Source: Bacteroidota bacterium (GTDB lineage Bacteria; Bacteroidota; Bacteroidia; AKYH767-A; OLB10). From it: a DNA stretch of 64,000 nucleotides. Shown here in pieces: positions 25,155-34,562 of this stretch (its first letter is position 1; every line of letters starts with the position of its first letter). The stretch lies in assembly GCA_019136655.1 (NCBI GenBank), contig JAGVTU010000024.1:67553-131552 (forward strand). Reading direction: 5' to 3'. The notes under the pieces are model-generated. The model made no database searches and was not told the DNA's origin. It saw nothing but the letters and a program-made list of their open reading frames with translations. The translations under genes and the position numbers were made by a program.

Positions 25155-26809
25155 TAATATTTTATCTCATATAAATAAGCAGGCTCTGAATTGCCAATTT
25201 GTTTAATCAGCACAAGCTTCTGAGGATATTTTTGTGCAATTGGCATAAAAATACGGTGAAGTGTATTTATCACAAAACCATCATTCTTTTTTGGATTTCT
25301 TCTGAGGCTCGCAATAAGAACATGAGTAACTTTTTCCTTCTTCAAAATTGCCAATGAACTGTCGGGGTCAGAACTTATAACTGTGTAAATCGGATAAAAT
25401 TCTTTACCTCTTCCATAAATAAACGACATAGGTGCTTTGCGCGAAGCCACCAGTGAATTAGGTGGAAGACTGTCTGCACAATACCTGCTTAACTTCAAAA
25501 AGTTTGACCAATCCTCTGTATATCCGTAATAAATATCTCCTGCTATATTTTTCTCAAGCACATGAACATTATTACCTGCCTTACCCATCGTTTTGAACAA
25601 ACCACCGAATGTAAACAGAATGAAAAACAGAGGAAATATAATGTTACGCGCAGCCCGTTGCTTCCCAAAAATATGATAAAGTCCATAAAATATGATAAGA
25701 AGTGTTAACGGCACATACACCAATATCATTCGTGGCTGATCCCAATTTGTCTGGAGCACAAAAAATGTCATCCCCATCATGATGACTACATAGAACAATG
25801 TAAATAACAGTATCCTGTTTTTCTGTTTCAGAACAGCTATCAGAGCTACTATCATCAATACGATGAAAATAAATACCAGACCGTTATTGAAAGTTGTTTT
25901 ATCCTCACTTACCAAACCTAAAATCTGATAATATCTTTTGCCAATATAAATAGAAGTATTGTCGGCAAGTCTTCCTAAGAATCCAAAAAAATCATCAGTG
26001 CCCTTTGAAGCATCGTATGCATCTTTTTGTATGAGTATCTGATATTGATTTGAGAATTGATTTTCACTTCCCCAAATGGATGATTTTAATATTTCAAATG
26101 GCACACGCAATACTGCAAATGATCCCAGTATAAAAAGTAACTTCTTATACTCCTTTATCACAATAAAAAACAACAACACAGCAAGTATTGCACCTATTGA
26201 AATATTCTTTGTAAGCGTAAGTAAGAACAAGATAGTACCAGCCAAAAAATAATTCCTGTCGAATCCTTTATAAACTGTGTTTATTGTTCGGACTATAAAC
26301 AGAAAAAACGTTGCCTGAAGCATACAGAAAAAAGCTTCAGTATAAGTCTGACTCGCATAATACTGAAAGTAACTATTAGTTGCAGTGAATATCAATACAC
26401 CAAATAAAATAGTAAATGGAATTGTTTTTCTGAATGCTAGATAAAGCACAACTATCTGAAGCAGATTGAACAGCACTGAAAAAGATTTTAATAATGGTAC
26501 ATTAATTCCCCAAATGGAAACAGGAATACTCAGCAACATGGGATAGAGAGGGGCCTTTGTGTTGTAATAACTGCCCGCATCTTTTGAGAACTTAAAAGCT
26601 CCTTCAATATAATCTGAATCGTCATTGCCTTCACTCATCTTCACATCAAACATCAAAAACGACAACAACAGTGTTAAAGCTAAAATGACAAAAAGAAAAA
26701 CTCTTTCATGTTGGGAAATATAATCTTCCAACTTCGAAAGCCAGTCTTTGTCATCTTGCTTAGCCGACTTCTTTGGAGGTGTTGCTTTTTTCTTTATCTC
26801 TTTTGCCAT
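25154..26809 (-). CDS. Polytopic membrane glycosyltransferase-like protein
   Basis: A 551-residue protein with a lysine-rich cytosolic N-terminus (1-22), about eleven membrane segments and a soluble C-terminal domain (about 425-551). The first outer loop, SEGNDDSDYIEGAFKFS (about 59-75), with Asp residues followed by NTKAPLYPMLLSIP, matches the acidic active-site loop of GT39/GT83-type enzymes that use polyprenyl-phosphate sugars. It is 7 bp downstream of fsa and overlaps the methyltransferase by one base. Donor and acceptor are unknown. Confidence 0.8.
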   Translation of the reverse strand: MAKEIKKKATPPKKSAKQDDKDWLSKLEDYISQHERVFLFVILALTLLLSFLMFDVKMSEGNDDSDYIEGAFKFSKDAGSYYNTKAPLYPMLLSIPVSIWGINVPLLKSFSVLFNLLQIVVLYLAFRKTIPFTILFGVLIFTATNSYFQYYASQTYTEAFFCMLQATFFLFIVRTINTVYKGFDRNYFLAGTILFLLTLTKNISIGAILAVLLFFIVIKEYKKLLFILGSFAVLRVPFEILKSSIWGSENQFSNQYQILIQKDAYDASKGTDDFFGFLGRLADNTSIYIGKRYYQILGLVSEDKTTFNNGLVFIFIVLMIVALIAVLKQKNRILLFTLFYVVIMMGMTFFVLQTNWDQPRMILVYVPLTLLIIFYGLYHIFGKQRAARNIIFPLFFILFTFGGLFKTMGKAGNNVHVLEKNIAGDIYYGYTEDWSNFLKLSRYCADSLPPNSLVASRKAPMSFIYGRGKEFYPIYTVISSDPDSSLAILKKEKVTHVLIASLRRNPKKNDGFVINTLHRIFMPIAQKYPQKLVLIKQIGNSEPAYLYEIKY

Positions 26810-26816
26810 AAATTAC

Positions 26817-27470
26817 TCACGCAAACTTCTTGGCATCGGCTAAAAATTTTTCCAGGCCAATGTCGGTAAGTGGATGTTTAAGCAAGTCGGTGATGGCACT
26901 TAGCGGGCATGTAGCCACATCGGCACCAAGTTTAGCGCAGTTGATGATGTGCATGGCATGACGTATGCTTGCTGCAAGTATCTGCGTTTTGAAATTGTAG
27001 TTGTCATAAATCTCTCTGATTTCAGCAATCAGTTGCAATCCATCGGTACTCACATCGTCAAGTCTTCCGATAAATGGCGACACATACGTGGCTCCTGCTT
27101 TGGCAGCAAGCAATGCCTGCCCTGGCGAAAATACCAGTGTGCAGTTGGTACGTATTCCTTTAGAAGTGAAATAATGTATAGCTTTCACTCCGTCTTTAAT
27201 CATTGGCACCTTCACTACAATTTGTTTATGCAGTTTGGCAAGTTCTTCACCTTCTGCAACAATACCTTTAAAATCTGTAGCAATAACTTCTGCACTCACA
27301 TCACCTGAAACAATGTTGCAGATATCAATATAATGCTGCATGACGGCATCGCGTCCTTTAATACCTTCTTTGGCCATCAGTGTGGGGTTGGTAGTTACGC
27401 CATCCAGTACACCCAGTTCATTAGCTTCCTTTATCTGTGCAAGGTTTGCTGTATCAATAAAAAATTTCAT
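26817..27470 (-). CDS. fsa: Fructose-6-phosphate aldolase / transaldolase-like protein
   Basis: A 217-residue TIM-barrel of the short transaldolase family (TalC/FSA). It opens MKFFIDTANLAQIKEA and has DGVTTNPTLMAKEG (23-36), the Schiff-base Lys87 in VVKVPM, and NCTLVFSPGQALLAAKAGATYVSPF (given here as TLVFSPGQALLA and YVSPFIGRLDD). Members either cleave fructose 6-phosphate or act as transaldolases in the pentose phosphate pathway; sequence alone does not separate these well. Length is normal. It is in a minus-strand run after adk (28 bp gap). Confidence 0.92.
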   Translation of the reverse strand: MKFFIDTANLAQIKEANELGVLDGVTTNPTLMAKEGIKGRDAVMQHYIDICNIVSGDVSAEVIATDFKGIVAEGEELAKLHKQIVVKVPMIKDGVKAIHYFTSKGIRTNCTLVFSPGQALLAAKAGATYVSPFIGRLDDVSTDGLQLIAEIREIYDNYNFKTQILAASIRHAMHIINCAKLGADVATCPLSAITDLLKHPLTDIGLEKFLADAKKFA

Positions 27471-27498
27471 TTTTTTAAATTAATTCGTTTGTCTGATT

Positions 27499-28077
27499 TT
27501 ATTTCACGCAGTCATCAATACTGCGGCAAAGGTTTCCAAAAATTTCTTCGATGGAACCTATTCCGTTCACTCCTTTAAATTTGTTTTGCGACTTATAATA
27601 TTCGGCAACAACTGCTGTCTTACTGTTATACTCATCAATTCTTTTTTTGATAATATCGGTATTTTGATCATCTGCTCTGCCTGAATCTTTTCCTCTTAAC
27701 AACAATCGTTTGGTAAGTTCTTCCTCGCTCACTTCAAGTGCAAGCATCAGCGTAATTGAGGTATTTCTTTTTGCGAGCAGTGCATCCAGAGCTTCGGCCT
27801 GTGCTTTGGTTCGTGGGAATCCGTCAAAGATAAAACCTTTGGCATCAGGGTTAGCATCCAGTTTTGAATTTATCATTCCTATCACCACTTCATCGGGAAC
27901 AAGTATTCCCTGGTCCATCAGCTTTTTTGCTTCCATACCCAGAGCAGTTTGTGCTGCAATTTCGCTTCGCAGAATATCGCCTGTGCTGAGATGCACCAGC
28001 TGATAATGATGAATAAGTTTTTCGGATTGAGTTCCTTTGCCTGCACCCGGAGGGCCAAATAATACAAGGTTGAGCAT
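27499..28077 (-). CDS. adk: Adenylate kinase
   Basis: A 192-residue adenylate kinase, converting AMP and ATP to two ADP. P-loop GPPGAGKGT at 8-16, AMP-binding STGDILR at 31-37, DGFPRT at 85-90, and the LID arginine block RLLLRGKDSGRADD (124-137). The LID is the short type, without the four-cysteine zinc site. It is complete and typical for the phylum. The gene sits between hpt and fsa on the same strand; a purine salvage/energy pairing with hpt is common in Bacteroidota. Confidence 0.96.
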   Translation of the reverse strand: MLNLVLFGPPGAGKGTQSEKLIHHYQLVHLSTGDILRSEIAAQTALGMEAKKLMDQGILVPDEVVIGMINSKLDANPDAKGFIFDGFPRTKAQAEALDALLAKRNTSITLMLALEVSEEELTKRLLLRGKDSGRADDQNTDIIKKRIDEYNSKTAVVAEYYKSQNKFKGVNGIGSIEEIFGNLCRSIDDCVK

Positions 28078-28162
28078 TCTTTAATATTGTTGATCAGTAA
28101 AAAAATATTTTAAGTTAACGAAAGTAGTGTTTTTAGAGGAGAAAACTCTCATCCCGGCTCTG

Positions 28163-28702
28163 TTAACCCTTTTTAAGCACATAAATATCCTGAAGATTAC
28201 GTCCGTAGCCATCGTAATCGAGTCCGTAGCCAACAACAAATTCAGGATCAATTTCAAAACCACAGTAGTCAACTTTTACAGGTTTCTGCAGTGCCTTTGG
28301 TTTAAACAACAGTGTAACAAGTTTAACCGAAGCAGGCTGATGCTGCGCAATTTCTTTCATCAGAAATGTAAGTGTTTCTCCGGTGTCAACGATATCTTCA
28401 ATAAGAATTATATGCCGTCCTTTCAGGTTACCCGACAACCCTACTACCTGCTTCATGGCGCCTGTGGAAGTGGTGCCACTGTATGATGACACACGAATGA
28501 ATGAAACCTCGCAGGGAGTTTCAATGTTGCGGAACAAATCTGCCATAAACAGAAAAGCTCCGTTGAGCACACCAATAAAAACCGGATTCTTGTCCTTGTA
28601 TTCAGCATTCAGCTGCGATGCAATTTCTTTTACGCGGTTTTCAATCTGCTTCCGCGAAATCATCACCTCAAAATTTTTGTCTAATATGGTAACTTCCTGC
28701 AT
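28163..28702 (-). CDS. hpt: Hypoxanthine phosphoribosyltransferase
   Basis: A 179-residue purine salvage enzyme that makes IMP or GMP from the base and PRPP. The PRPP loop is IILIEDIVDTGET (98-110), the flexible-loop SSYSGTTSTG is at 72-81, and the base-binding end YCGFEIDPEFVVGYGLDYDGYGR is present as FEIDPEFVVGYGLDY. Length is normal. It heads the minus-strand run with adk 85 bp downstream, and is divergent from purK. Confidence 0.95.
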   Translation of the reverse strand: MQEVTILDKNFEVMISRKQIENRVKEIASQLNAEYKDKNPVFIGVLNGAFLFMADLFRNIETPCEVSFIRVSSYSGTTSTGAMKQVVGLSGNLKGRHIILIEDIVDTGETLTFLMKEIAQHQPASVKLVTLLFKPKALQKPVKVDYCGFEIDPEFVVGYGLDYDGYGRNLQDIYVLKKG

Positions 28703-28787
28703 ATGCTTTTTTGGGAGCCGCTAAAGTAGGAGTTTTTTAGTTGTGTGCCTTATTAAATATTAGTGCCGATTATTAAAACACGTAAGC

Positions 28788-28795
28788 TACTTTTG
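28788..28795 (+). promoter_or_regulatory. -7 promoter element (TACTTTTG) for purK
   Basis: Exact TAnnTTTG; the GTG that could open a longer purK frame (28795) begins at its last base, so the ATG at 28816 is the start. Confidence 0.55.
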
Positions 28796-28815
28796 TGTTA
28801 TATTTTCTGAAGTTT

Positions 28816-29949
28816 ATGCATCATCTTAAAACAAATACCATTCTCGGAATATTGGGCGGAGGCCAGCTTGGCAAAATGCTTCTGCAAAAAGCTGCCGATT
28901 TCAATATGAATACACACGTGCTCGACCCTGATGAAAATGCTCCGTGCAGGCATTTGTGTAAAGTGTTTAATCATGGCGATTTCAGAGATTATGATGCGGT
29001 GATGGCTTTTGGAAATGAATGTGATATTCTCACCATTGAAATCGAACACGTAAATATTGACGCATTATATGAATTGGAAAAACTGGGTAAAAAAGTTTTT
29101 CCTCAGCCACACATTATTGCCATGGCGCAGGACAAAGGAAAGCAGAAACAGTTTTACTCCGAACATCAGCTTCCCACTGCTCCTTTTTATACTGTGAATA
29201 ATAAAGATCAAATTAAGAAAGACCGCTTTCCTGTGGTGCAAAAACTTTGCAAAGGCGGATATGATGGCAAAGGTGTGAAAATACTCCGCTCTGAAAATGA
29301 TTTGGCAGATGCATTCAACGAGCCAAGCATTATTGAAAATTGTATTGACATTGACGAAGAAGTTGCAGTGATAACTGCACGTAATGCCAACGGTGAAGTA
29401 AAAACCTTTCCGGTGGTTGATATGCTTTTCAACAAAGAAGCCAATCTGGTTGAGTTGCTCTACAGTCCTTCTGCACTGTCTGCTGTTCAGCAGCAGCGCG
29501 CTGTTGAAATAGCAGAGAATTTAATTAAAGACCTTGGCATGGTAGGATTGCTTGCCGTGGAAATGTTTGTTACCACAAAAGGCGAAATTCTGATCAATGA
29601 AATTGCTCCGCGTCCCCACAACAGTGGTCATCATACCATTGAAGCCAATGCCGTTTCGCAATTCGAACAACATCTGCGAGCTATTTACAATCTGCCTTTA
29701 GCCGATACTACTTCACGCTCGGCTGCAGCCATGATCAACCTTCTTGGTGAAAAAAATTATACTGGTGATGCTATTTATGAGGGACTGGATAAAGCTTTGC
29801 AGTCAGGTCATGTGCATATACATTTATATGGAAAAAAAACCACACGTCCTTATCGCAAAATGGGTCATGCCACTATTACGGCACCTACAGTAGAAGAAGC
29901 GATACACCATGCACGTCAAGTGCAGCAGGTGCTTAAAATTATCAGTTGA
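28816..29949 (+). CDS. purK: 5-(carboxyamino)imidazole ribonucleotide synthase
   Basis: A 377-residue ATP-grasp enzyme that carboxylates AIR to N5-CAIR in purine synthesis. It opens with GILGGGQLGKMLLQKA; then VVQKLCKGGYDGKGV and the metal/ATP block EMFVTTKGEILINEIAPRPHNSGHHT (seen as INEIAPRPHNSGH) follow. Start ATG 28816 rather than GTG 28795, because a perfect -7 element ends there. The partner purE is not in the window. The last 8 bases overlap the convergent anti-sigma-like gene. Confidence 0.95.
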   Translation: MHHLKTNTILGILGGGQLGKMLLQKAADFNMNTHVLDPDENAPCRHLCKVFNHGDFRDYDAVMAFGNECDILTIEIEHVNIDALYELEKLGKKVFPQPHIIAMAQDKGKQKQFYSEHQLPTAPFYTVNNKDQIKKDRFPVVQKLCKGGYDGKGVKILRSENDLADAFNEPSIIENCIDIDEEVAVITARNANGEVKTFPVVDMLFNKEANLVELLYSPSALSAVQQQRAVEIAENLIKDLGMVGLLAVEMFVTTKGEILINEIAPRPHNSGHHTIEANAVSQFEQHLRAIYNLPLADTTSRSAAAMINLLGEKNYTGDAIYEGLDKALQSGHVHIHLYGKKTTRPYRKMGHATITAPTVEEAIHHARQVQQVLKIIS

Positions 29950-30769
29950 AATAAAGTGTACGGTTGCCTAATTCCTGACCGGTTATGGATTTGTACTGTT
30001 GCAATAATTCCTGATGTACTGCTGAGTCGGCTTCATGTCCTTCAATAAACAGAGCCTCGGTGCTGAGTTTAACTGTTGCAAGATTATTTTCAATAAGCCC
30101 TTTCTTTTTCAGAGTAGAAAACAAATACTCCACAAACTTACGGCTTGCTGTATTTTCTTTATCAACACCCATTTTGCTCATGGCACCTTTGGCTTCGGCA
30201 ATCACATCCTCATACTCTGACCATTCACTCTCATTCAACTCATTGTTGTTGAGTGTAACCTTATCTACCTGACCTCCTCTGAAAAACACTTTAAACTGTC
30301 CCTCATCGTTTTGGATGTTCACTGTTTGATTTTCTACAATATAACCACTTGATTTTTTCTCTACATGAGTGATTTTGTTTTTCAGCGGTGCGGGTTCAGC
30401 AGCTTTTTCATTGGCTACAGGTGCAGATGCTTCTTCTGCCGCTGAAGCAGAATTGGCAACATCAGCCTCTGTTGCTGCAGGCTGTTCAGCAGTGGGAGTG
30501 GTTGTTTCATTCACAGGTGTTGTGCTCTCTTGCTGAGGCTGTGGTGTGGTTTCTACAGCATTGTTGTTAAGCACAAGATAGGCTCCTCCTCCCAAAACCA
30601 AAGCAGCAAAAACAGCAAGGATGGCATACTTCCATTGTGCTGATCGCTTTGCCGAAGTTTTGATTCCAGCAGCCTTTATGTTAAACTGTTCGCTGGCTTC
30701 TTCAAAAGTAACCATTGGCTCAGTGTTTCTTGCTGAGTCAAAAAGTTGATCTAACCTGTTATTCTCCAT
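29942..30769 (-). CDS. Membrane anti-sigma-factor-like protein
   Basis: A 275-residue protein with one membrane segment (about 46-67). The cytosolic N-terminus (1-45, MENNRLDQLFDSARNTEP) lacks the zinc-binding His-Cys-Cys motif of ZAS anti-sigma factors. After the membrane comes a Thr/Pro/Ala/Glu-rich linker (about 72-130) and a C-terminal extracytoplasmic domain. It starts 18 bp after an ECF sigma gene, which is the main reason to call it an anti-sigma partner. It matches no anti-sigma family that I can name, so the role is inferred from position and topology. Confidence 0.65.
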   Translation of the reverse strand: MENNRLDQLFDSARNTEPMVTFEEASEQFNIKAAGIKTSAKRSAQWKYAILAVFAALVLGGGAYLVLNNNAVETTPQPQQESTTPVNETTTPTAEQPAATEADVANSASAAEEASAPVANEKAAEPAPLKNKITHVEKKSSGYIVENQTVNIQNDEGQFKVFFRGGQVDKVTLNNNELNESEWSEYEDVIAEAKGAMSKMGVDKENTASRKFVEYLFSTLKKKGLIENNLATVKLSTEALFIEGHEADSAVHQELLQQYKSITGQELGNRTLYFN

Positions 30770-30787
30770 GGTGATAAATTATTGCAA

Positions 30788-31306
30788 TTATACAATTTGT
30801 TCTTCTAATATTTTCTTTAACGCTTCACGTGCCCTCGAAACACGGCTTTTCACTGCAGAGAGGCTGTCGCCCTGTATCTGCTGTATTTCATTTAATGTCA
30901 AACCTGATATTTCAAATAACACGATGGCTTCTTTTTGTTTCAATGGCAACTGATCCAGTGCACGGTACAAATCTTTCACTTCCAGCTTAACTTCTGCTCC
31001 TGCACTGTCATCCATCACCTGCTCACTTTGTTCTGTATCATACACATGGCTCATCCTCTTTTTTCTGTCCTGCATGCGGTAAACCAACCGGCTGGCAACA
31101 GTAAACAGATAACTCAAAAGGGCTTCGTGATGACGGATGGTTTCAAATTTCTGATATGCTATCAGCATCGTCTCACTCACTACATCCTTTACGTCTTCAC
31201 GGTTATAAACCATGGTTTGTACAAACCGTACAAGCCTGTCGTGCAAAGGTTTGTATGCCTCTGTGAAAACTTTCTGTTTTCCTGTTACTTGTTCCGCAGC
31301 AGACAT
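30788..31306 (-). CDS. ECF-type RNA polymerase sigma-70 factor
   Basis: A 172-residue sigma factor with regions 2 and 4 only. Region 2 is around residues 15-85 (DVKDVVSETMLIAYQKFETI), region 4 at about 110-165 (LDQLPLKQKEAIVLFEISGL, then a helix-turn-helix around LNEIQQIQGDSLSAVKSRVSRAR). ECF factors usually answer to an adjacent anti-sigma, here the downstream membrane protein. It is divergent from purC with 110 bp between. I see no clear autoregulated promoter motif. Confidence 0.92.
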   Translation of the reverse strand: MSAAEQVTGKQKVFTEAYKPLHDRLVRFVQTMVYNREDVKDVVSETMLIAYQKFETIRHHEALLSYLFTVASRLVYRMQDRKKRMSHVYDTEQSEQVMDDSAGAEVKLEVKDLYRALDQLPLKQKEAIVLFEISGLTLNEIQQIQGDSLSAVKSRVSRAREALKKILEEQIV

Positions 31307-31416
31307 TCTTTCAGTTATTCAGTAAGAGCAACTTAGGTGCATAAAGTTGCAGATGCTTGTTTTTTATTTTTCGGAAGTAAATTTAAGAATAATTTTACAG
31401 CCTGAAATCTCGTATC

Positions 31417-32373
31417 ATGCAGGCTTTATCAACAACAAATTTCAAATTCAAAGGCCAGACTGCTTTTTACAAAGGCAAGGTCAGAGACGTTTATACCATT
31501 GAAGATAAGTGGCTTGTAATGGTAGTTACCGATCGAGTTTCGGCATTTGATGTGGTATTGCCCAGAGCTATTCCTTACAAAGGCGCTGTGCTCAATCAGA
31601 TTGCCGCTCATTTTATGGAAGCCACATCGCAAATAGTGCCCAACTGGATAGCGGATGTTCCAGACCAACAGGTAACCATTGGTATTCCCTGCCAACCATT
31701 GAAAGTTGAAATGGTGATAAGAGGTTATCTTTCAGGTCATGCCTGGCGCGAATACCGGAGTGGCAAGCGTATGCTGTGCGGAGTAAAACTTCCTGAAGGG
31801 CTGCATGAAAGCGATCCTCTGCCCTCGCCCATAATTACACCAACCACCAAGGCATCGCAGGGGCATGATCAGGATATCAGCAAAGACGAAATCATAAAAC
31901 AAAACATTGTACCGGAAGCCATCTATGAGCAGGTGGAACAATATACACATCAGCTCTATAAAAAAGGTTCTGAAATGGCTGCTGCCCGCGGATTGATTTT
32001 GGTGGATACCAAATATGAATTCGGCCTGCACGATGGAAAGGTGTATCTCATTGATGAAATACACACACCCGACTCATCACGTTATTTTTATGCGGATGGA
32101 TATGAGCAGAGACAACAAAACAAAGAACCCCAGAAACAACTTTCGAAAGAGTTTTTAAGACAATGGCTGATTGAAAATAATTTTCAGGGATTGCCCGGAC
32201 AATCCGTTCCTGTGATGACGGACGAAGTAGTACAGATGGTATCTGAAAGATATATTGAACTTTTTGAGCATATCACAGGGAAACAATTCAACAAAACCGA
32301 ACCGGCAAATATCGAACAACGAATTTTTGAAAATATTAATCGGGCGCTGGAAAAACTTTCATCAAAACAGTAA
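31417..32373 (+). CDS. purC: Phosphoribosylaminoimidazole-succinocarboxamide synthase
   Basis: A 318-residue SAICAR synthase, joining aspartate to CAIR in purine synthesis. Seen: [12 protein letters not shown] near residue 18, [20 protein letters not shown] (about 38-57), the aspartate/ATP region [12 protein letters not shown], and [28 protein letters not shown] (as [13 protein letters not shown]). It is the longer form typical of Bacteroidota and yeast-like enzymes. Together with purK it brackets the sigma/anti-sigma pair. Confidence 0.96.
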   Translation: MQALSTTNFKFKGQTAFYKGKVRDVYTIEDKWLVMVVTDRVSAFDVVLPRAIPYKGAVLNQIAAHFMEATSQIVPNWIADVPDQQVTIGIPCQPLKVEMVIRGYLSGHAWREYRSGKRMLCGVKLPEGLHESDPLPSPIITPTTKASQGHDQDISKDEIIKQNIVPEAIYEQVEQYTHQLYKKGSEMAAARGLILVDTKYEFGLHDGKVYLIDEIHTPDSSRYFYADGYEQRQQNKEPQKQLSKEFLRQWLIENNFQGLPGQSVPVMTDEVVQMVSERYIELFEHITGKQFNKTEPANIEQRIFENINRALEKLSSKQ

Positions 32374-32572
32374 ACATTGTTTTAAAATAATTCTGTACGA
32401 AATATTTCAGTGTGTTTACACTCTTGTATTCCAGTAAAATTGGAGCACTTTAGCATCTGTTCAAATTATGGAGGAGATGTGACCAATAAACCAAAACTTG
32501 AAGTAACCTTATATTGATCCAAACACTCCATCAACTGACGAGAATCACCTTAAAATATAAAATCAATGATAG

Positions 32573-34408
32573 GTGTTTTTAATACCTTCGCCTCCCACAT
32601 TATATCTCTCCATTACATTGAAAAATTTCACTCCCCATAGTTTTCACATACCTGTATTAGGTTTGAGTTTCAGCGTTGACTCTCCTGCAAAGGTAGCTCG
32701 TTATGGCATTTCTTCTGTTATGTCCATTATGGATGATGGCCTTCTCGAAAATTTACGTGCTTTCTATTGTCATCAGCATAAATTTCCTTTTCATCATATC
32801 ACAAAAAAAGAATACGACTCACGCGCAAAACGCATCACTGCTTATCTCAACACCATTAAACGTATGGTGGATAAGCAGTTTGCCGAATTGCAACAATTGG
32901 ATTTTAAAGAAGGTACCGACCTCTGGAAATATTTTGAAATGCTTCCCGACCATTCACCTTTGAAAATATCCTTTGAATGTATGTGCGCAGAACAAGACGC
33001 TGCTGTAAAAGAGCAGATGCAAAATCAATTGCGCCAACAAATTAAACCGGGAAGTATTGATGTCAATATCATGGCAAAGGTGGATAACCCAACATATAAC
33101 CAAAAAGGAGAGCCCATGCCTGATGAGTTTTCTGATGCACTGAGTGCTTTGCGTGGTTATGCACAAAGTGATTTGGTGTCTTCCATCATTTTTTCTGCAG
33201 GATATAATCCAAGGCTATACAGCTATATCGAACAATTTGAAGACTTCTATCCTGATAAAGATTTTCTGCGTAAAAAAATCATTTTAAAAGTTAGCGATTT
33301 TCGCTCTGCTATGGTGCAGGGAAAAATTCTTGCTAAAAAAGGACTCTGGGTTTCTGATTTCAGAATAGAATCAGGACTCAACTGCGGTGGCCATACTTTT
33401 GCTACTGATGGGATTCTGTTAGGACCTATACTGGAAGAGTTCAGAAAGAACAAAAAAGCCTTGCAGGCCGAGCTTTTTGAAATGTGCAATCAGGGATTGA
33501 AAGCCAAAGGAAGACAGGAATTCACTTCCATGCCTGTACAAAAAGTTACTGCTCAGGGTGGAGTGGGTAATAACGAAGAACATGAGTTTCTGTTGTCGTA
33601 TTTTGAACTGGATAGCGTAGGTTGGGGCAGCCCGTTTCTGTTGGTACCCGAAGCTACCAATGTAGATGATGAAACACTCCAAAAACTGGCAACAGCGGTT
33701 AAAGAAGATTATTATTTAAGTTATGCATCACCATTGGGAGTACCATTTAACAACTTCAGGAAAAGCAGTGGCGAAACACAACGCAAAGAGCGTATTGTCA
33801 AGAATCGCCCCGGAAGCCCTTGCTATAAAAAAATGTTGTCGAGCAATACTGAGTTTACCGAAAAAATAATCTGTACATCATCAAGGCAGTATCAAAATTT
33901 AAAAATTAAACAAATAAAATCTCAACCTATTTCTGAAGAAGAAAAACAACAACTCATAGACAAGATTGAAGAAAAAGATTGCCTGTGCGAAGGACTTACT
34001 ACTTCTGTACTTCTGAAATACAAAATTCCTGTACCTCATAACATCAAAGCTGTAACCATTTGCCCGGGGCCAAATCTGGCATATTTTTCAGGAGTTCATT
34101 CTTTAAAGGAAATGATCAGTCATATTTATGGTCGTGTTCATTTAAATAATAAACTTGAAAGACCCAATATGTTCATTAACGAATTGCAGCTTTATGTTGA
34201 TTATCTGCAGCGGCAGATAACTGAATTTGGTGATTCAATAAGCGAAAAACAGAAAAAGTATGTGGATAAATTCAAGACCAATCTGCAGTCCGGTATTGAT
34301 TATTACAAGAACCTGCTACCACGTTTTGCAAATTTTTCATTCAACTCAATGCAACTGTGCTCACTCGAATTGAAACTGGCACATACAGGAATTTTCGAGG
34401 AAGTTTAG
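32573..34408 (+). CDS. Conserved-looking protein of unknown function with clustered cysteines
   Basis: Up to 611 residues, soluble. The opening HIPVLGLSFSVDSPAKVARY and SVMSIMDDGLLE (about 25-59) looks like the first strands of a TIM barrel of the nitronate-monooxygenase/IMPDH type, and WVSDFRIESGLNCGGHTFAT (259-278) recalls FMN-binding barrels; both are impressions, not assignments. C-terminal cysteines Cys417, Cys434, Cys470, Cys472 and Cys497 (CLCEGL, TICPGPNLAY) could hold a metal or iron-sulfur centre. The frame opens with GTG at 32573; a TTG at 32618 would start nearer the conserved part, and no ATG is available, so the start is uncertain. It stands alone after purC. Function unknown. 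Confidence 0.75.
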   Translation: MFLIPSPPTLYLSITLKNFTPHSFHIPVLGLSFSVDSPAKVARYGISSVMSIMDDGLLENLRAFYCHQHKFPFHHITKKEYDSRAKRITAYLNTIKRMVDKQFAELQQLDFKEGTDLWKYFEMLPDHSPLKISFECMCAEQDAAVKEQMQNQLRQQIKPGSIDVNIMAKVDNPTYNQKGEPMPDEFSDALSALRGYAQSDLVSSIIFSAGYNPRLYSYIEQFEDFYPDKDFLRKKIILKVSDFRSAMVQGKILAKKGLWVSDFRIESGLNCGGHTFATDGILLGPILEEFRKNKKALQAELFEMCNQGLKAKGRQEFTSMPVQKVTAQGGVGNNEEHEFLLSYFELDSVGWGSPFLLVPEATNVDDETLQKLATAVKEDYYLSYASPLGVPFNNFRKSSGETQRKERIVKNRPGSPCYKKMLSSNTEFTEKIICTSSRQYQNLKIKQIKSQPISEEEKQQLIDKIEEKDCLCEGLTTSVLLKYKIPVPHNIKAVTICPGPNLAYFSGVHSLKEMISHIYGRVHLNNKLERPNMFINELQLYVDYLQRQITEFGDSISEKQKKYVDKFKTNLQSGIDYYKNLLPRFANFSFNSMQLCSLELKLAHTGIFEEV

Positions 34409-34562
34409 AGTTGGTAAATGCGATTACACTCTTCATAGACACACGTGTACGGAAGAAATTATCTGAACTTATTGTTCAATTAAAATCTTTTTCATGACAA
34501 CGCATCTGTTTGGCCACAAAAGAGTTTTTTCACTTACTTTGAAACTTCAATTCCAATCTTAA

